Source: Cladocopium goreaui (Eukaryota; Sar; Dinophyceae; Suessiales; Symbiodiniaceae). From it: 64,000 nucleotides of DNA. Each line of letters starts with the position of its first letter. Positions within the stretch are counted from its first letter, which is position 1. Under the pieces are notes generated by a model that saw only the letters and a program-made list of their open reading frames with translations, ran no database searches and was not told the origin of the DNA. The stretch covers positions 1-64,000 of the forward strand of contig CAMXCT020002724.1 in NCBI GenBank assembly GCA_947184155.2. The letters are read 5' to 3'. The position numbers were made by a program, and so were the translations under genes. Of the stretch, positions 44,701-55,165 are shown piece by piece.

Positions 44701-47700
44701 GATTGCGCGGACAGTTGCGGACGGTCACGAACGGTTGCGGACGGTTGCGAACATAAACGCAACGTCGAGCGAACTCACCTTCAACCCCCAGACCCCCAGA
44801 GTGAAACGGGAACCCTTGCTACGCATTCGGGAAAACACACAAACGGCAATTTACAAACACTATACAAACACTATACACTATACAAACACTATGTCCATTG
44901 TACTATAAACCATCATATTATAATATTTGTAGATTTTACCTACCAGCTTCATATTTTTTGCCTGCGTCCCAGGATCTGCTCCGCACCGCGGATCGCCACG
45001 GCCTGGTGAAAGCCGGTCTGGGCGGCACCACCGCAACGATGGTGGTGCATGACCGAGCCGAGCAGAAGTTACAGGCGGAACAACCGGTCCCGGGGTGCCC
45101 GGCTCCCAAGAATATCCTGGGAATATCCTGGGGATATCTGGGGGATGTATGGGAAGATATTGATCCTCCGGTCATGAAACGTGGCTGGGAAATTCCCAAA
45201 CTAAAATGATGGATTTTCCATTGCCACGTTTGATTATCGAAGCGTGGGTGATGTTGGGATATGTTGGGATGGGAAGCTTGCAAAACAGCAAAAGATCTTC
45301 AGGTTGGCTACAAGGTGGTTCTGATGTGTTACACCGTATATTCTTGTGTTTCATCTCTGACCAGCGGTGTGGACTGCACAATTCAATGATAAACTGTGTG
45401 CCTGCGACTCCAATTTCTTGCTATACCGATATAACTCAAACAGGATGTTTCACCACAAAATATTGAGAAAAGTGGCTGTTTTGTTTTGCTGTTCTGTAGC
45501 CATCCCTCCCAGAATTGGTTAGAGGCACATATTATTCTTTTTAAATCTTTTTAATATAATAGTTACAGTGTTTACCTCTATTTGGGTATAAACATGTAAA
45601 AACCAAAGTTTCCTCATGTTTCCTACAGGTATTCCTTGGAGCACCAATCCACGAAATCCAATGCCCGCCACAACGTTCGGACAAACCCCACGCGTGCATG
45701 TTAAAACAATTTAAATCATGTCAAGTCATGCGAGCTCCACATTATGGCTTTGAAAATCGTGTACCCCTAAATCCATTGGATTATCATTGGATTATCATTG
45801 GATTATCATGATATTTTCCCATATTTTACATATTTCCCCATGAAAACAGCCATTTGTTGGGCTTAATCCTGCCAGCAAGGGTCGGTTCCAGCGCTGTGCA
45901 GGTGGGCCATGTGGGCGACAGCACGGCGATTTTGGGCCGCCTCGGGGCCAATGATCAGCTGATTCCCGTACAGCTGACGCGGGCGCGGCAGGGGACTGGG
46001 GAGGGAGTCCTAGGGCTTGCGAAACAGAGAGACTGGAGCCATTTGGAGCCCGTTTTTTGGAAGGCAAATGATTTACGATCGGCAAATGTAGAAAACAGGA
46101 GGTGAAAATCAGAGCCCTGGTTTACGATTGGATCTTTATATCATTTTGAAAGGGCAATTTATATATAGGCGGAAGATTCCAGTAGACATCAGCTAACCAC
46201 CAAAAAGAAAAATATGTGATATTCATTGAACCTTGGATTGAGCCTAGAACAATGTGACTTTAATATACTTTAATATTTGAATCCCCATTGAAATTTCCAA
46301 CCTTGTAGGGGGTCACTCAAGTGACCCCATTTTTTAGACAGAAAATGCTTGAACAGTCATTTTCCCTACATTTCCCGGGGAAAGTCGGAAAGGTCCTTCA
46401 TGATTTTATATGTAAATGTATCTGACCATTTTCTAGAGAGATAAGGATAGATAAGGGCTGGAAAAAAAAATCAATCGAACTCTTGTCCGAATGCTTCCTG
46501 GGTCATTCCTGGGGAATGCTTAAAAAGCCCCATGCCCAGGGCCAAGTTCATCCTTCCATATCAAGTCATTTTCTAGACAGCTGCTAGATTGATATCAAGA
46601 GACAAATTGATTGTGCAATGCATTTTCTAGACCTCTTTTGGGGTGCCCAAAAGCATCACAAAATAGATCCAAATTCATCTAGATTTTGCTGAAATGTGAC
46701 AAGATGCGTTTCAATGTTCTATTCCAAAAGTGTGAAGACAGAACTTCAGGATTCGAGTCAAGTGTGCCAAAATTTTGAAGTGCCAAGAAAAGATGTCTTT
46801 TCAGTGAGGCACGAACCAAACAGAGACCTTGATCTTAGTAAGGATTACCTGTCTTAGTAAGGATTGCACAATTCATTTTCTAGAGAAAACATTGTTCATT
46901 TCTGGTCCTCCATTTTTGAAACCATTTTTTTAGGGAACATTTTTTATTGTTCTTATGATGGCATTACAGGTCATTTTCTAGACCCAAAGTGGTGAATTGT
47001 ACTCTCATGCACCTGTTTGTTTAAAAACATACATGTCCAAAACATCCATACATCCCTCTAGAAAATGAATTGCCCAATCAAAAAAAACGTCCAATTTTAC
47101 TTGGTTTTTTCATTTTCTAGGCTTTTGACTGGGTCAGAGATTTTCTGTCTAGAAAATGGGGTCACTTGAGTGACCCCCCCCAAAGTCAATAGGGATATAT
47201 TTGATACTTTTAAATTAAAGAGTGTAGATCAATACTTTTGGGATTCACCGGCCACAGTTCAGTTCAGCCACAAGAGTTTGCGATGATCTCAAGTCTTGTG
47301 CCTCGTAGGAGCACCACCTGGAAATGGAAGATGAGCGGAAACGCATTGAGGTGGGAGTCAGTGACTGGTCAGTTACCGTTAACTGTAACATACTATAATA
47401 CTATAACTATAATCGTAGCAGCTGGGCGAATAAGTCCCCTAATAGTTAGGTTATTCCATGGCTATCCCATGTGTAGCTGTGTTCTATCCACGATGTTTCG
47501 CCAGCTTAAGATACTCCAACCCTGCTGAAGCGCCAGATGCGCGCAGGCAACTGGTGCGCGGGTGGAGTGGGAAGCCGGCGCCTATCGAGCTTTCAACAAG
47601 CATGGGACGGGCGCAGGTGCCACAAAAAACATCCAAAAACAAAGAGCGGATCAACATGATTCATCATTCTAGTCTAATATAGTAGATAATAATTCATAAT

Positions 47701-50700
47701 ATAAATAGTATCAAATATTATATTTTGACACATGTGTCGTCGTGATGTTTTTCCAATGCTCCTGCATTTCGTAGCCCGATGATGTTCATCAATTGACGGT
47801 TAAGGGCCCTTTCACCCGCGGGCCCATTTGAGCCCTACATTATTCCAACGGCGAGATGTTTCTTGTGCTGGACATATGCTGGGGACCCAGCCAACGTGTT
47901 GAACCCATGAAATCAACCATATCATTTGGCCATCGCCAATCGACACGAGCCCCTGGAGGTCTGAATGTGACACGAAGCTTGGGGGATTTGGATGCCCACC
48001 TCGAATGTGGCATCGCCAGCTTTCCCGAAGTGCAGCTGGGCCAACAACGGCAAGGGATACCCTCTGGTAAACTAACATAGCCATGGAAAATCACCATGTT
48101 TAATGGGAAAATCCACTATAAATGGTCATTTTCCATAGCTATGTTAAATTACCAGAGGGTAAGCAAATTGCAAATTGTTATTGCATAACAACGGCAATTT
48201 GAGGTATCAAATTGCAACAGCAAATGTCAACAATGGGTAACAATAGGTAACAATAGATTCAATAAATAACAATAGGTCAGTCATGTTCTGTGAAAAATTG
48301 AAAGAACAAAGATATTACAACAAGACTTCTACTACTTTTTTTTTGGAGATTGTTCCTTCACCCTCGTAGCGTTTGGCTTGAGGAAAGAAGTGGAACTGCT
48401 TTTTGAAGACAAGGCCGGGCGGCCGGGCCGGGCGCATCGCATGGGTCATCCAGTCGGGTCTGCCAGCGCTGCCAGGTTTTAATTGTCGCCAGTGATGGGG
48501 TGTGGACCTGGATGAAGCCACAGGACAGGACGGTGAAGGAATTTGCTCTTCGGGTCAAATGCAAAGCCGGGCTGAACATTTTCAAAGCCATCTGATATGA
48601 TTGATTATACTTGATTATGACATTGTGACAGTTGACCTTATTCATATCTGGGTATTGTTGTATGGGGTCAAAGTTAAAGACTTGGGGAACCACAGATTTG
48701 AGTCATTTTTAGTCTATCTTTAGTATTAATGATCCAATGATTTGAGAGTACCCGTTTTTGATCAATAACCTTGAATTCAGCAGCCGGCGCACGGCTGGCA
48801 ATTCAGCCATTGTGCATATAATATATACATGTGCATACGTAAGGTAGAATAAGATAGATATACAGTAGTATGATTAGGTTGTGTTTCACATATAGAATGA
48901 CAATAATAGCAACAATGATAATAATCATGATACAAACAGCAACATTAATAATGTATTTGTAATAGAAAATCGATGAAATAGCAATAGTAATGGTAATAGT
49001 ATTAACATATATACATATAATGCAAATATGGTATGACACATATTTGCACACACATACTGTATCATATATACAGTATATATATATATGATTATTTGTGTAT
49101 TATGTGTATGTATTTATCTATATATATATATTAATCACAAATATAAAGACATATTTTTGATGTATGTTAAAGGTCGATGGAGCTTTCATATTCAACGTTG
49201 TTGCGAGGAAGTGCTGGACATCCTTGCTGCTTGTGGGGCGGCACAACCTGCAGTAGCCGCAGAACGTGTGGCGAAGGAGCTGGGGTGACCAATCGGGTGG
49301 ACCCTAACAATAATGGATAATAATTGATAATATTGGACAATAATGGATAATAATGTATAATAAATTGGGTAATCATCATGGACAATCATCATGGATAATC
49401 ATTGATAATGGATAATAATGTTATGAGTCCAGCAACCCAGAGAATATAGGGTTTGACAAAAAAAATAAAAACAAAAGCAAAACCAGAGCGAACAAAAAAA
49501 ACAAATTTGAAAACCAAAACCAAGGAAAAAACAAGAAAAAACAAAAAAAAACAACACGCCAACAAGAGAAACAAGAAAAAACAAACAACAATCAGAGGAA
49601 AATGCAGGTTTAGTTTTTTTTCTTGTTCTTTTTTTTGGTTTTTCTGGTAGCTCTTCCTGTTGAGTTGTTTTTTTGGTGATTCGGCTTTTGATTGTTTTTT
49701 TTTGCTAAAACCAGCTTTCTCTGTTCTACAGGTGGTCATAATAACAATAATGGATAATGATTGTAATGGATAATAATGGATAATAGTGGATAACACTGGA
49801 TAACTGGTAATAATGGATAACCATGGATAATAATTGATAATAATGGATAATAAATTGATACTCATGGATAATAATGGATAATCACGGATAATAATGGATA
49901 ACACTGGATAACTGATAATAATGGGTAACAATTGATCTCATTGATAATAATGGGTAATGAATTGGCAATAATTGAAAATAATGGATAATAAAGTGATAAT
50001 AATGGCTAAGAATGGACAATACTGTATAATAATGGATAATAATGGATAATAATAGATAATAATAGATAATAGTGGATGATAATGGGTAATGGACAATCAT
50101 GGATAAGAATGGGTGATAATTGTCAATGACCATGCATAGCTTCATAGCACACGAATTGATTATCACATGGTACCTCAAAACTGCCATTTTAGTGGGTAAA
50201 CTGATGCCAAAAAGTTACCACGACCGAAACTACCATCAAATGACATATTCTTGGAGTTCTCAAATCTGAGAAGCTGCATATTGGGTAGCATCCTCCACTT
50301 ATTAAGGCCATATTCCAATTTTTCAAATATCAGCTGTTATATTCCTTAATTGTTTACTGGACCATATGTATATATATATATATACGTATGCTTGTTGTTA
50401 AACGTGTAATGGAGGTGCTATTCCCAGGCTATACGTTGTCCATAGGTAGATATGTGGCTACACCGCTGAGTCATAGTATTACACAAAGAATATTGTATAT
50501 ACTTTTTATCATGTTGTATATTTGCATATAATATATTTCATATACGAAATTCATTTGTTTCCAATAGGATATGTATAATCGTTATGCAAGGAACCATGTA
50601 CCCTCTGGTAATTTAACATAGCTATCGAAAATTGCCATTTATAGTGGAATTTCCCATGAAAAAAGGTGATTTTCCATAGTTATGTTAGTTTACCAGAGGG

Positions 50701-50900
50701 TAGCCCCGAAAAGAGACATCATTTCCCACGGTTTTCGTCATGACTTTCGGGTTGGAATCCCCCAGGTGCCGCCTGGCCAGGAGGCGTACGACCGCTGGTT
50801 GCAAGAGACAGGGCAGCAAGCGGCGGACGACATCACGGTGCTGGTGGTGGACCTCACGGCACGGGACATCAAGGCACAGAGCGAATGGAGCGGCGCCGGT
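35855..50900 (+). CDS. PP2C-family Ser/Thr protein phosphatase (PPM), about 15 exons over 15 kb
   Basis: Metal-dependent phosphatase, probably cytosolic or nuclear. Exons: 35855-36006 (start ATG, MSTTEQARHPVL), 36332-36443 (GC donor; GLKPEIPNQ), 41336-41408 (GA; DNWSIV...VYTVCDGHGMS), 41583-41600, 41681-41735 (GC; ISKDALPRFLLQDHRF), 42014-42065 (GC; DALADAFEATQEWT), 44973-45094 (GLGGTTATMVVHD), 45892-45982 (GC; VGHVGDSTAILGR), 47309-47350, 47547-47616, 47950-48066 (PGGLNVTRSLGDLDAH, ASFPEVQ), 48370-48413 (GC), 48476-48510 (GA; VLIVASDGVWT), 49183 to about 49276 (CCEEVLDILAACG), and 50766 to about 50900 (AADDITVLVVDL). Codon phase agrees from exon 1 to exon 14; exon 15's join is unresolved. 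Catalytic motifs are present in order: NQD, DGHG, GGTTA, GDS, SDGVW, DDIT. DGHG is followed by MSG rather than G. Confidence 0.85.
36208..36325. mobile_element. Family II palindromic element in PP2C intron 1
   Basis: ATTGGATGATGGGAAAATTTTAACCGG ... CCGGTTAAGATTTTCCCCAACAAACCAATCCAAT. Nearly identical to the copy at 31.36 kb; the intron's acceptor lies just past its right end (AG at 36330-36331). Confidence 0.85.
36754..38600. repeat. Telomere-like satellite: CCCTAAT changing to CTAAATCCTAATT
   Basis: The first about 600 bp are CCCTAATCCTAAT and CCCTAAT units. From about 37370 these shift through TTCTAATCCC to a regular 13-mer TTCTAAATCCTAA, and end in CTAAATC and CTAATC units. It resembles C-rich telomeric repeats but is interstitial and carries T where the plant/dinoflagellate-type CCCTAAA has A. 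Confidence 0.95.
38601..39084. repeat. TATC / TATCAATC tetranucleotide tract
   Basis: CTGTCTAT-like units, then (TATC)n at about 38695-38740, (AATCTATC)n at about 38737-38790, then degenerate TCTAATC repeats to about 39030. Confidence 0.9.
39085..40925. repeat. Large inverted repeat, arms about 0.78 kb
   Basis: The left arm, about 39085-39870, is mirrored by the right arm, about 40160-40925, at high but imperfect identity. Examples: GCGGTCCTATCCTGTACAGT... against ...ACAGGATAGGACC; AAGTGTAGATAGAGGCA against its complement at about 40690. Arms contain many CATGGAACCTGCATGG phrases and, near the inner ends, GATCGCAAATCGATCG. The spacer is about 290 bp, unrelated to the arms. Long open frames of the two arms are mutual mirror images. 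Confidence 0.9.
41583..41600 (+). CDS. 18-nt micro-exon of the PP2C gene
   Basis: Between TTTTAG and G^GTGGGT. It supplies GHAVAQ: the last base of exon 3 plus GTCACGCTGTTGCGCAGG, then AC from exon 5, giving HAVAQDISKDALPRFLL. In PP2C proteins this follows DGHG directly, so the exon is needed for a normal domain. Confidence 0.65.
41848..41963. mobile_element. Family I element in the PP2C intron between exons 5 and 6
   Basis: TACCCTCTGGTTATTTAACATAGCC ... GGCTATGTTAAATAACCAGATGGTA. The frame from its AACCAG to exon 6 is open (MVYQTYPPYSQSFLPHLI...), a possible alternative acceptor, but phase favours AG at 42012-42013. Confidence 0.9.
42066..42594. other. PP2C intron, non-coding
   Basis: AT-rich, with CATAAACCA / TTAAACCCA phrases (42290-42500) that resemble degenerate palindromic elements. 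Confidence 0.45.
42595..43975. repeat. 7-bp satellite (GTGTAAA / GTGTGGA / GTGTAGA)
   Basis: About 1.4 kb of AGTGTNN units mixing GTGTAAA, GTGTGGA, GTGTAGA and rarer GTGCGGA. Because the array has few stop triplets on the minus strand, frames of 474, 346 and 203 codons (TLHSTLYTPHS-like) are open. These shift frame among themselves and are repeat artefacts. It lies in the PP2C intron between exons 6 and 7. Confidence 0.97.
43976..44680. repeat. Dispersed CTGCCACGCAAAAC repeats
   Basis: The phrase (A/T)GCGCCTGCCACGCAAAAC with variants recurs at about 43990, 44055, 44108, 44355, 44450, 44500, 44545 and 44610, spaced irregularly by 50-100 bp. The spacers carry related CGACACGTCTGAA phrases. It lies inside the same PP2C intron as the 7-bp satellite. 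No exon is supported. Confidence 0.75.
46256..47222. mobile_element. About 0.96-kb fold-back element with GGGGTCACTCAAGTGACCCC ends and internal CATTTTCTAGA repeats
   Basis: The ends are inverted copies. 46308-46346 (GGGGTCACTCAAGTGACCCC then ATTTTTTAGACAGAAAATG) mirrors about 47139-47180. Imperfect complementarity extends outward through CTTTAATATA...CCCCATTGA against its mirror at about 47183-47222. Inside, CATTTTCTAGA or its complement recurs about nine times (for example 46429, 46567, 46620, 46880, 46973, 47051, 47110). No transposase frame. It lies in the PP2C intron between exons 8 and 9. Confidence 0.75.
48058..48161. mobile_element. Family I element supplying a PP2C splice donor
   Basis: TACCCTCTGGTAAACTAACATAGCCATGG ... 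CCATAGCTATGTTAAATTACCAGAGGGTA. PP2C exon 11 appears to run into it and end at CTG^GTAAAC (48066). Confidence 0.92.
48511..49182. other. PP2C intron
   Basis: AT-rich, with TA microsatellites near 48815-49130. No other exon is supported, although the frame after SDGVWTW stays open to 48590. Confidence 0.45.
49290..50130. repeat. AATAATGGAT-type repeat flanking an A/T-rich block
   Basis: Units of AATAATGGAT / GATAATAATG / GGATAACACTGGATAACTG at 49305-49420 and 49735-50115. Between them is a 300-bp block that is A-rich on the left (AAAAACAAAA) and T-rich on the right, itself roughly palindromic. It lies in a PP2C intron. Confidence 0.85.
50599..50702. mobile_element. Family I element upstream of PP2C exon 15
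   Basis: TACCCTCTGGTAATTTAACATAGC ... CCATAGTTATGTTAGTTTACCAGAGGGTA. The frame from TTACCAG is open into exon 15 (RVAPKRDIISHGFRHDFRVG then IPQ^VPPGQ). Confidence 0.92.
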
Positions 50901-51928
50901 TTCATGGCTGATGCTGATATGATTGCACACACACATATATATATGATTATATATATACACGTATATATATATATAATATATATATATGTAATATAGAATA
51001 ATATAGGCACATTATGTTTCATATGGTATAGTAAAAAATAAACAAATACATAATATTATAATCTTATATATATATATTTCTTGGCATATTTATATGCATA
51101 ATTATCTAGTACATGTGTGACAAAGAACACATGCATGCATATTATTATTATATATATATATTATATATATATATGTGCACTTTTAGTAGCCTGCATGATG
51201 TGCATGCAGGTGCATATGCTACATTATATACATATATATATTGTTAACTTGCAATGTATGCCTGCACACCTAGGAATGAATCCCGTTTTTGAAGTTTCAG
51301 AAAGACATGCCAAAACGGTAAATTGTTTTTGCCGCATTTGGTTTGATATATAGAACTGGGTGTGGGTTCATCAAACAGCTCAGTCCCTCTCCAATTTGTT
51401 TTTTGGTTGGGCCAGCCAACCAGGCAGGACGGCCACTAGGTTTACCATTTTTTTCAGAAGTCATCGTTTGGGGTTCCCTGGCGGTGTGGGTTTGGTCGGC
51501 CCACGTTTGTTTGTTCTGCTTTTCCCGGAACCATGATATAGAATGGAAGGAACAGTAACAGCTGGCTAAAGTTGGTGTGTCGTTTCGATTTATAACTACC
51601 GTTATCATTTATGCCCCTTTTGAGTGGCAGTTTCCCAGTTTCCACTATATTCCACCATATATCTTACAATCCATCCTTGCATGCCTCGTGCTTAGAAAGG
51701 TCCTCATTGGTAAAGAGAGGGGAGTTGGAACTACCGACCCCTCTTGCTCATCCGCTGAAGTTGATTTTGTTCAAGGATATTCAAGGCATAGGGAGGTGTG
51801 ATAAGAGGGATGGTTTCAAATCTTGAAAGTCGTGTTTCTTGGCCACATTATGTCAATTCCAGCCTCACTTCGTCAGGTTTGGCTCGATTAGACTTATCCA
51901 AACACTTTGATTTTGCGCGAAGAATCAG
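50901..51928. other. Intron or intergenic stretch
   Basis: TA-rich to about 51240. The rest shows no exon with splice support; an open frame at 51798-52148 overlaps the acidic exon below in a different frame. Confidence 0.4.
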
Positions 51929-52030
51929 ATTTGTTCAGCGCAGGAGCAATTTGAAAGCGAAGAGGGCTTTGATGGCTGTGGTTTTTCCCGGAATGAGGAA
52001 GAGACGGAAGAGACTACTATTGAAGGATGA
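51929..52030 (+). CDS. Acidic terminal exon (possible C-terminus of the PP2C gene)
   Basis: After AATCAG the frame reads ICSAQEQFESEEGFDGCGFS and ends EEETEETTIEG with TGA at 52028. It is strongly acidic. A competing basic frame (RRSNLKAKRALMAVVF) is also open. It could be the tail of the PP2C protein, since exon 15 runs into a microsatellite and needs a further exon, or an unrelated gene. Confidence 0.35.
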   Translation: MCSAQEQFESEEGFDGCGFSRNEEETEETTIEG

Positions 52031-53133
52031 GCCGGCAGGTTCACTCACCATTTTATTTTGTGCCACCGTTCTGCATGAACAAAGCATAGAGAAACCAATA
52101 AAGGTGACCACATTTCAAATGACACCAGGCAATCATGACATATCATGACATATCATGACATATCATGACATATCATGACATATCATGACATATCATGATC
52201 CATTAGCACAGAACAAGCATTGATTTTTGATTTCAACGTTCGTTTAGTTCCTCGTGGTTGGCCACGGGGTACCGCCGGGCACCGCCGTGGCCATGTGACC
52301 CCAGGCGGCCCGGAGGACCGGAGGATACCGCAGGATTCAGATCCATGCGGATGGGTCCATGTTGAAGCATTCCATGTTGATGAAGATTTTGATGAAGTGT
52401 GTATGTTCCATATGCTTCAGCAATGCTTCAATCATTTTTTTACCATAGCCAAACATAAAACAACATTACTGCGGTAGTTGTAAGGCAGACCATTTGAGGC
52501 CCTGGCAAAAAGTAAGGCCGTGGGGCGATAGTTTGGCGTTCATAATTCGCATGAATTGCCCAATACCCCTGGTGGCTTATAGCATTTCCATTGAAAAAGG
52601 CCATGCCGAAATGGTTATGTTCTATTGAAGTGGTCTAAACCAGGTTTAACTTGGTCTTGACATGTTTAGACCCATACCTGCATGCGGGATCACGTTCCAA
52701 ATCCTGTGCTAGTCGTTCGCCGAGATACTCAGCTCCAAACCTGGCTTTATAGCAACCGCCAAGGTAGAAGAGCAAAATCTTAATAGATCATTTTTCTGAT
52801 TCTTTTTTGCGGTCAGTGTATGTGATAATTGTGATCCCTAAAAGGATAAACAAGTACAGTAAATCTTAATGAAAAACAATTTGAACAGCAGCGGCACCGT
52901 ACTGCAGTCAAAGGATGAATCTTTTCAGATTTTGCATGATCTCTCTGCCCAAGTCTGGAGCTGCACGCGGCAATCTCGAGCTTATTATTACATGGGTTTC
53001 CCTTGCCATGTGAAGAGGGGGATTGTTCGATGTCCCAGAACCAGTTCTGGATGCCCAGCATCACCTGAGCATATAGTTGTTGAAGATAGCATATTATCCT
53101 CAGTGGGTCATAGTTTTCGCTGCATACTCACAG
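52031..53133. other. Region with an ambiguous long frame
   Basis: A + strand frame is open from 52869 to 53336 and is in the same frame as the exon at 53134. It includes SKDESFQILHDLSAQVWS after CTGCAG. It could be one long exon or chance. A 10-bp CATATCATGA array (52134-52200) is the only clear repeat. Confidence 0.35.
52134..52200. repeat. 10-bp tandem repeat (CATATCATGA), six to seven copies
   Basis: Perfect head-to-tail copies. Confidence 0.95.
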
Positions 53134-53522
53134 ATGTTTCAGCACCCATGCCGCCGACCACCAGCCCCGGAAGCGATAGTTATGATCATCTGTTCGTAGG
53201 CCAGGATCATAAAATAACATTTGCCTATCCAGTCATTCATCATATTTTCCGGTTTGGGAATTGCCCAGGAAATCAGATTTTTTGTTCAGAGTTGCCATGC
53301 CTCACCTGTAAAGTCCAGAGAGACCTGGCACGGTGACCATAAAAGGCACGGTGACCAGGTTCATCCGCTGGAAATGCGACATAAGTTCGCCTCGACTCAC
53401 AGAAAACAACACGAGATGCGATTGTTCATGATGATTCTGATTATGATATTATGATTGTTGTTCTTATGATTGATGACGATGTTTGAAGATTCTTGACGAT
53501 GCTTGATGATGTTCGATGTTGA

Positions 53523-53553
<31 letters not shown>

Positions 53554-53555
53554 CA

Positions 53556-53594
<39 letters not shown>

Positions 53595-55165
53595 GGTTGT
53601 TGTGGTTGTTGTTGTTGTTGCTGTTATTGATGATGCTGATGCCACACTAAACTTTAAGAACCACCAATTCCAGCTCCACTGGAGCAAAGCAAAAGAAACT
53701 GCTGCTCTGGTTGGTTCACCTACCTGAAACAAGCATGGAAAAGGAAGATGATCTGCTGTGGAACATTGGGTATCCAGTTCCATGAGTGCATCAAATGGAG
53801 TTTCAGGCGTAGATTCTCCAGATTTGCGTGTTCTTTCTTCCGGGATGGATTTGGGGTCAAGCATCGAGTCAAATATATATATATATATAATTAAATGCAA
53901 GGCAACATGACATGAGAATGGCGTGCTGAAAACATCCGCAAAATTAATTGCACTCCATACATCCCTTCAGTTTGGCAAGACAACCGAGACGCTGGTGTTG
54001 AACGTCGCGGTAGTTTACCACTTCCATGTTTGATCAGATTTCAACAAGAACAGAACCAAGGATGTCAATCTCAGTTGTTCTTAGGAATATCATCAAAATC
54101 ATGATTGACCATCCCTTTTCTTTTTCCTGGATCTTGAGGGAGCAAAGGGGCCAGGGAGAATTCATGTCCCTACTAATTAAATGGGGAGCATGCTGAAGAA
54201 TCAATTGGTCATGCCATCCCCTAGCATTAAACACCCCATGAATGGCCCCCGTTTCTAAACCATGGCTTCTGGGGGTGTTTAATATGAACAGGGAAGGGCA
54301 TGGAAGGGATTAGTATCATTTTTCTTGACCGCTTCGGAAGCCGATGGATGCTGTCTTTGACGCCTTGACGGAGGCTTGGATGGGCGAAACCCCGGGTGGG
54401 GAAAAGGGGAACATGTGGTAATATTTGACAATGTGTGTATGATTTGGGTCATTTGGGGATACTATGGGATATATATATAGTTATTGGGCATAATATGATA
54501 GCTATAGCCAAAAATATTGGGGAAAATGGGCCCGTTTGAAAGTAGGATACCCATGGATGCCCCCCCATTGACGTGCACCGGCCTTTGGCATGTATATAGT
54601 TGGTCTACGTCTCGGCTTTCTTTGAACTTGTGGAGATGGCAATGGAAAGAGAGAGAGAGAGAGAGAAAACCCTGCAATTTGTTCCATTGAATTGCTATTT
54701 TTTGGTCATGCGACAGTTTTGGATAAACATGGATAGACCCAATTGTACACAGAATGCTCTATGTGTGGTATACGATATTGCTAATTACAAATTGGAATTA
54801 CCAATCAATCAAGTTTATCCATTGACACCCAGAATGGACCAACTGTAGGCACCTATGCGATACATGGAACATGTTGGGACATAGTTCTGTGGATATGTAC
54901 GTACGTATACGTACGTACATGTGTACTGTAGTCCATATGTGTACTCATATATGCACAGGAGCATGCACACACACAATCACCCTTTTCCTCTTTTATCAAG
55001 ATACATACACATAATATTATATTTATATATATTTATATAACTGTATAATATGAGATTATGAAATAGTCTATATAATATTATATATATATGTGTGTGTTTT
55101 TCTTTTGCATCCGACAGGTTCCCTGAAAAGATAGAACGACTATATATCATCGAACGTGCCGGAAG
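53134..55165 (+). CDS. Unknown multi-exon gene, with a possible Sec14/CRAL-TRIO-like segment
   Basis: Exons with good splice sites: 53134-53195 (VSAPMPPTTSPGSDSYDHLF, then GTAGGC), possibly 53359-53428 (VHPLEMRHKFASTHRKQ), 53674-53709 (LHWSKAKETAAL, then GTTGGT), 53971-54009 (FGKTTETLVLNVA, then GTAGTT), 54341-54395 (MDAVFDALTEAWMGETP) and 55118 to about 55160 (FPEKIERLYIIERAG). The 53674 and 53971 exons join in phase 0. FPEK(I)ERLYII resembles the YPE-R-L-L-I-I-N segment of CRAL-TRIO lipid-transfer domains, but without the usual N-A-P. That assignment is weak, and the last exon may be a separate gene. Confidence 0.42.
53515..53636. repeat. GTT trinucleotide repeat
   Basis: (GTTGTT)n with GATGTT at the left edge and a TGTGGTTGT interruption. 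It is part of an intron between the exons at 53359 and 53674. Confidence 0.97.

Noticed and set aside
49389..49931. 180-codon minus-strand open frame
   Set aside because: Made of AATAATGGAT repeats and a poly-A/T block.
52869..53336. 155-codon single exon
   Set aside because: It shares frame with the exon at 53134-53195, but that exon has its own good acceptor and donor. The rest lacks recognisable features, so only the shorter exon is called.
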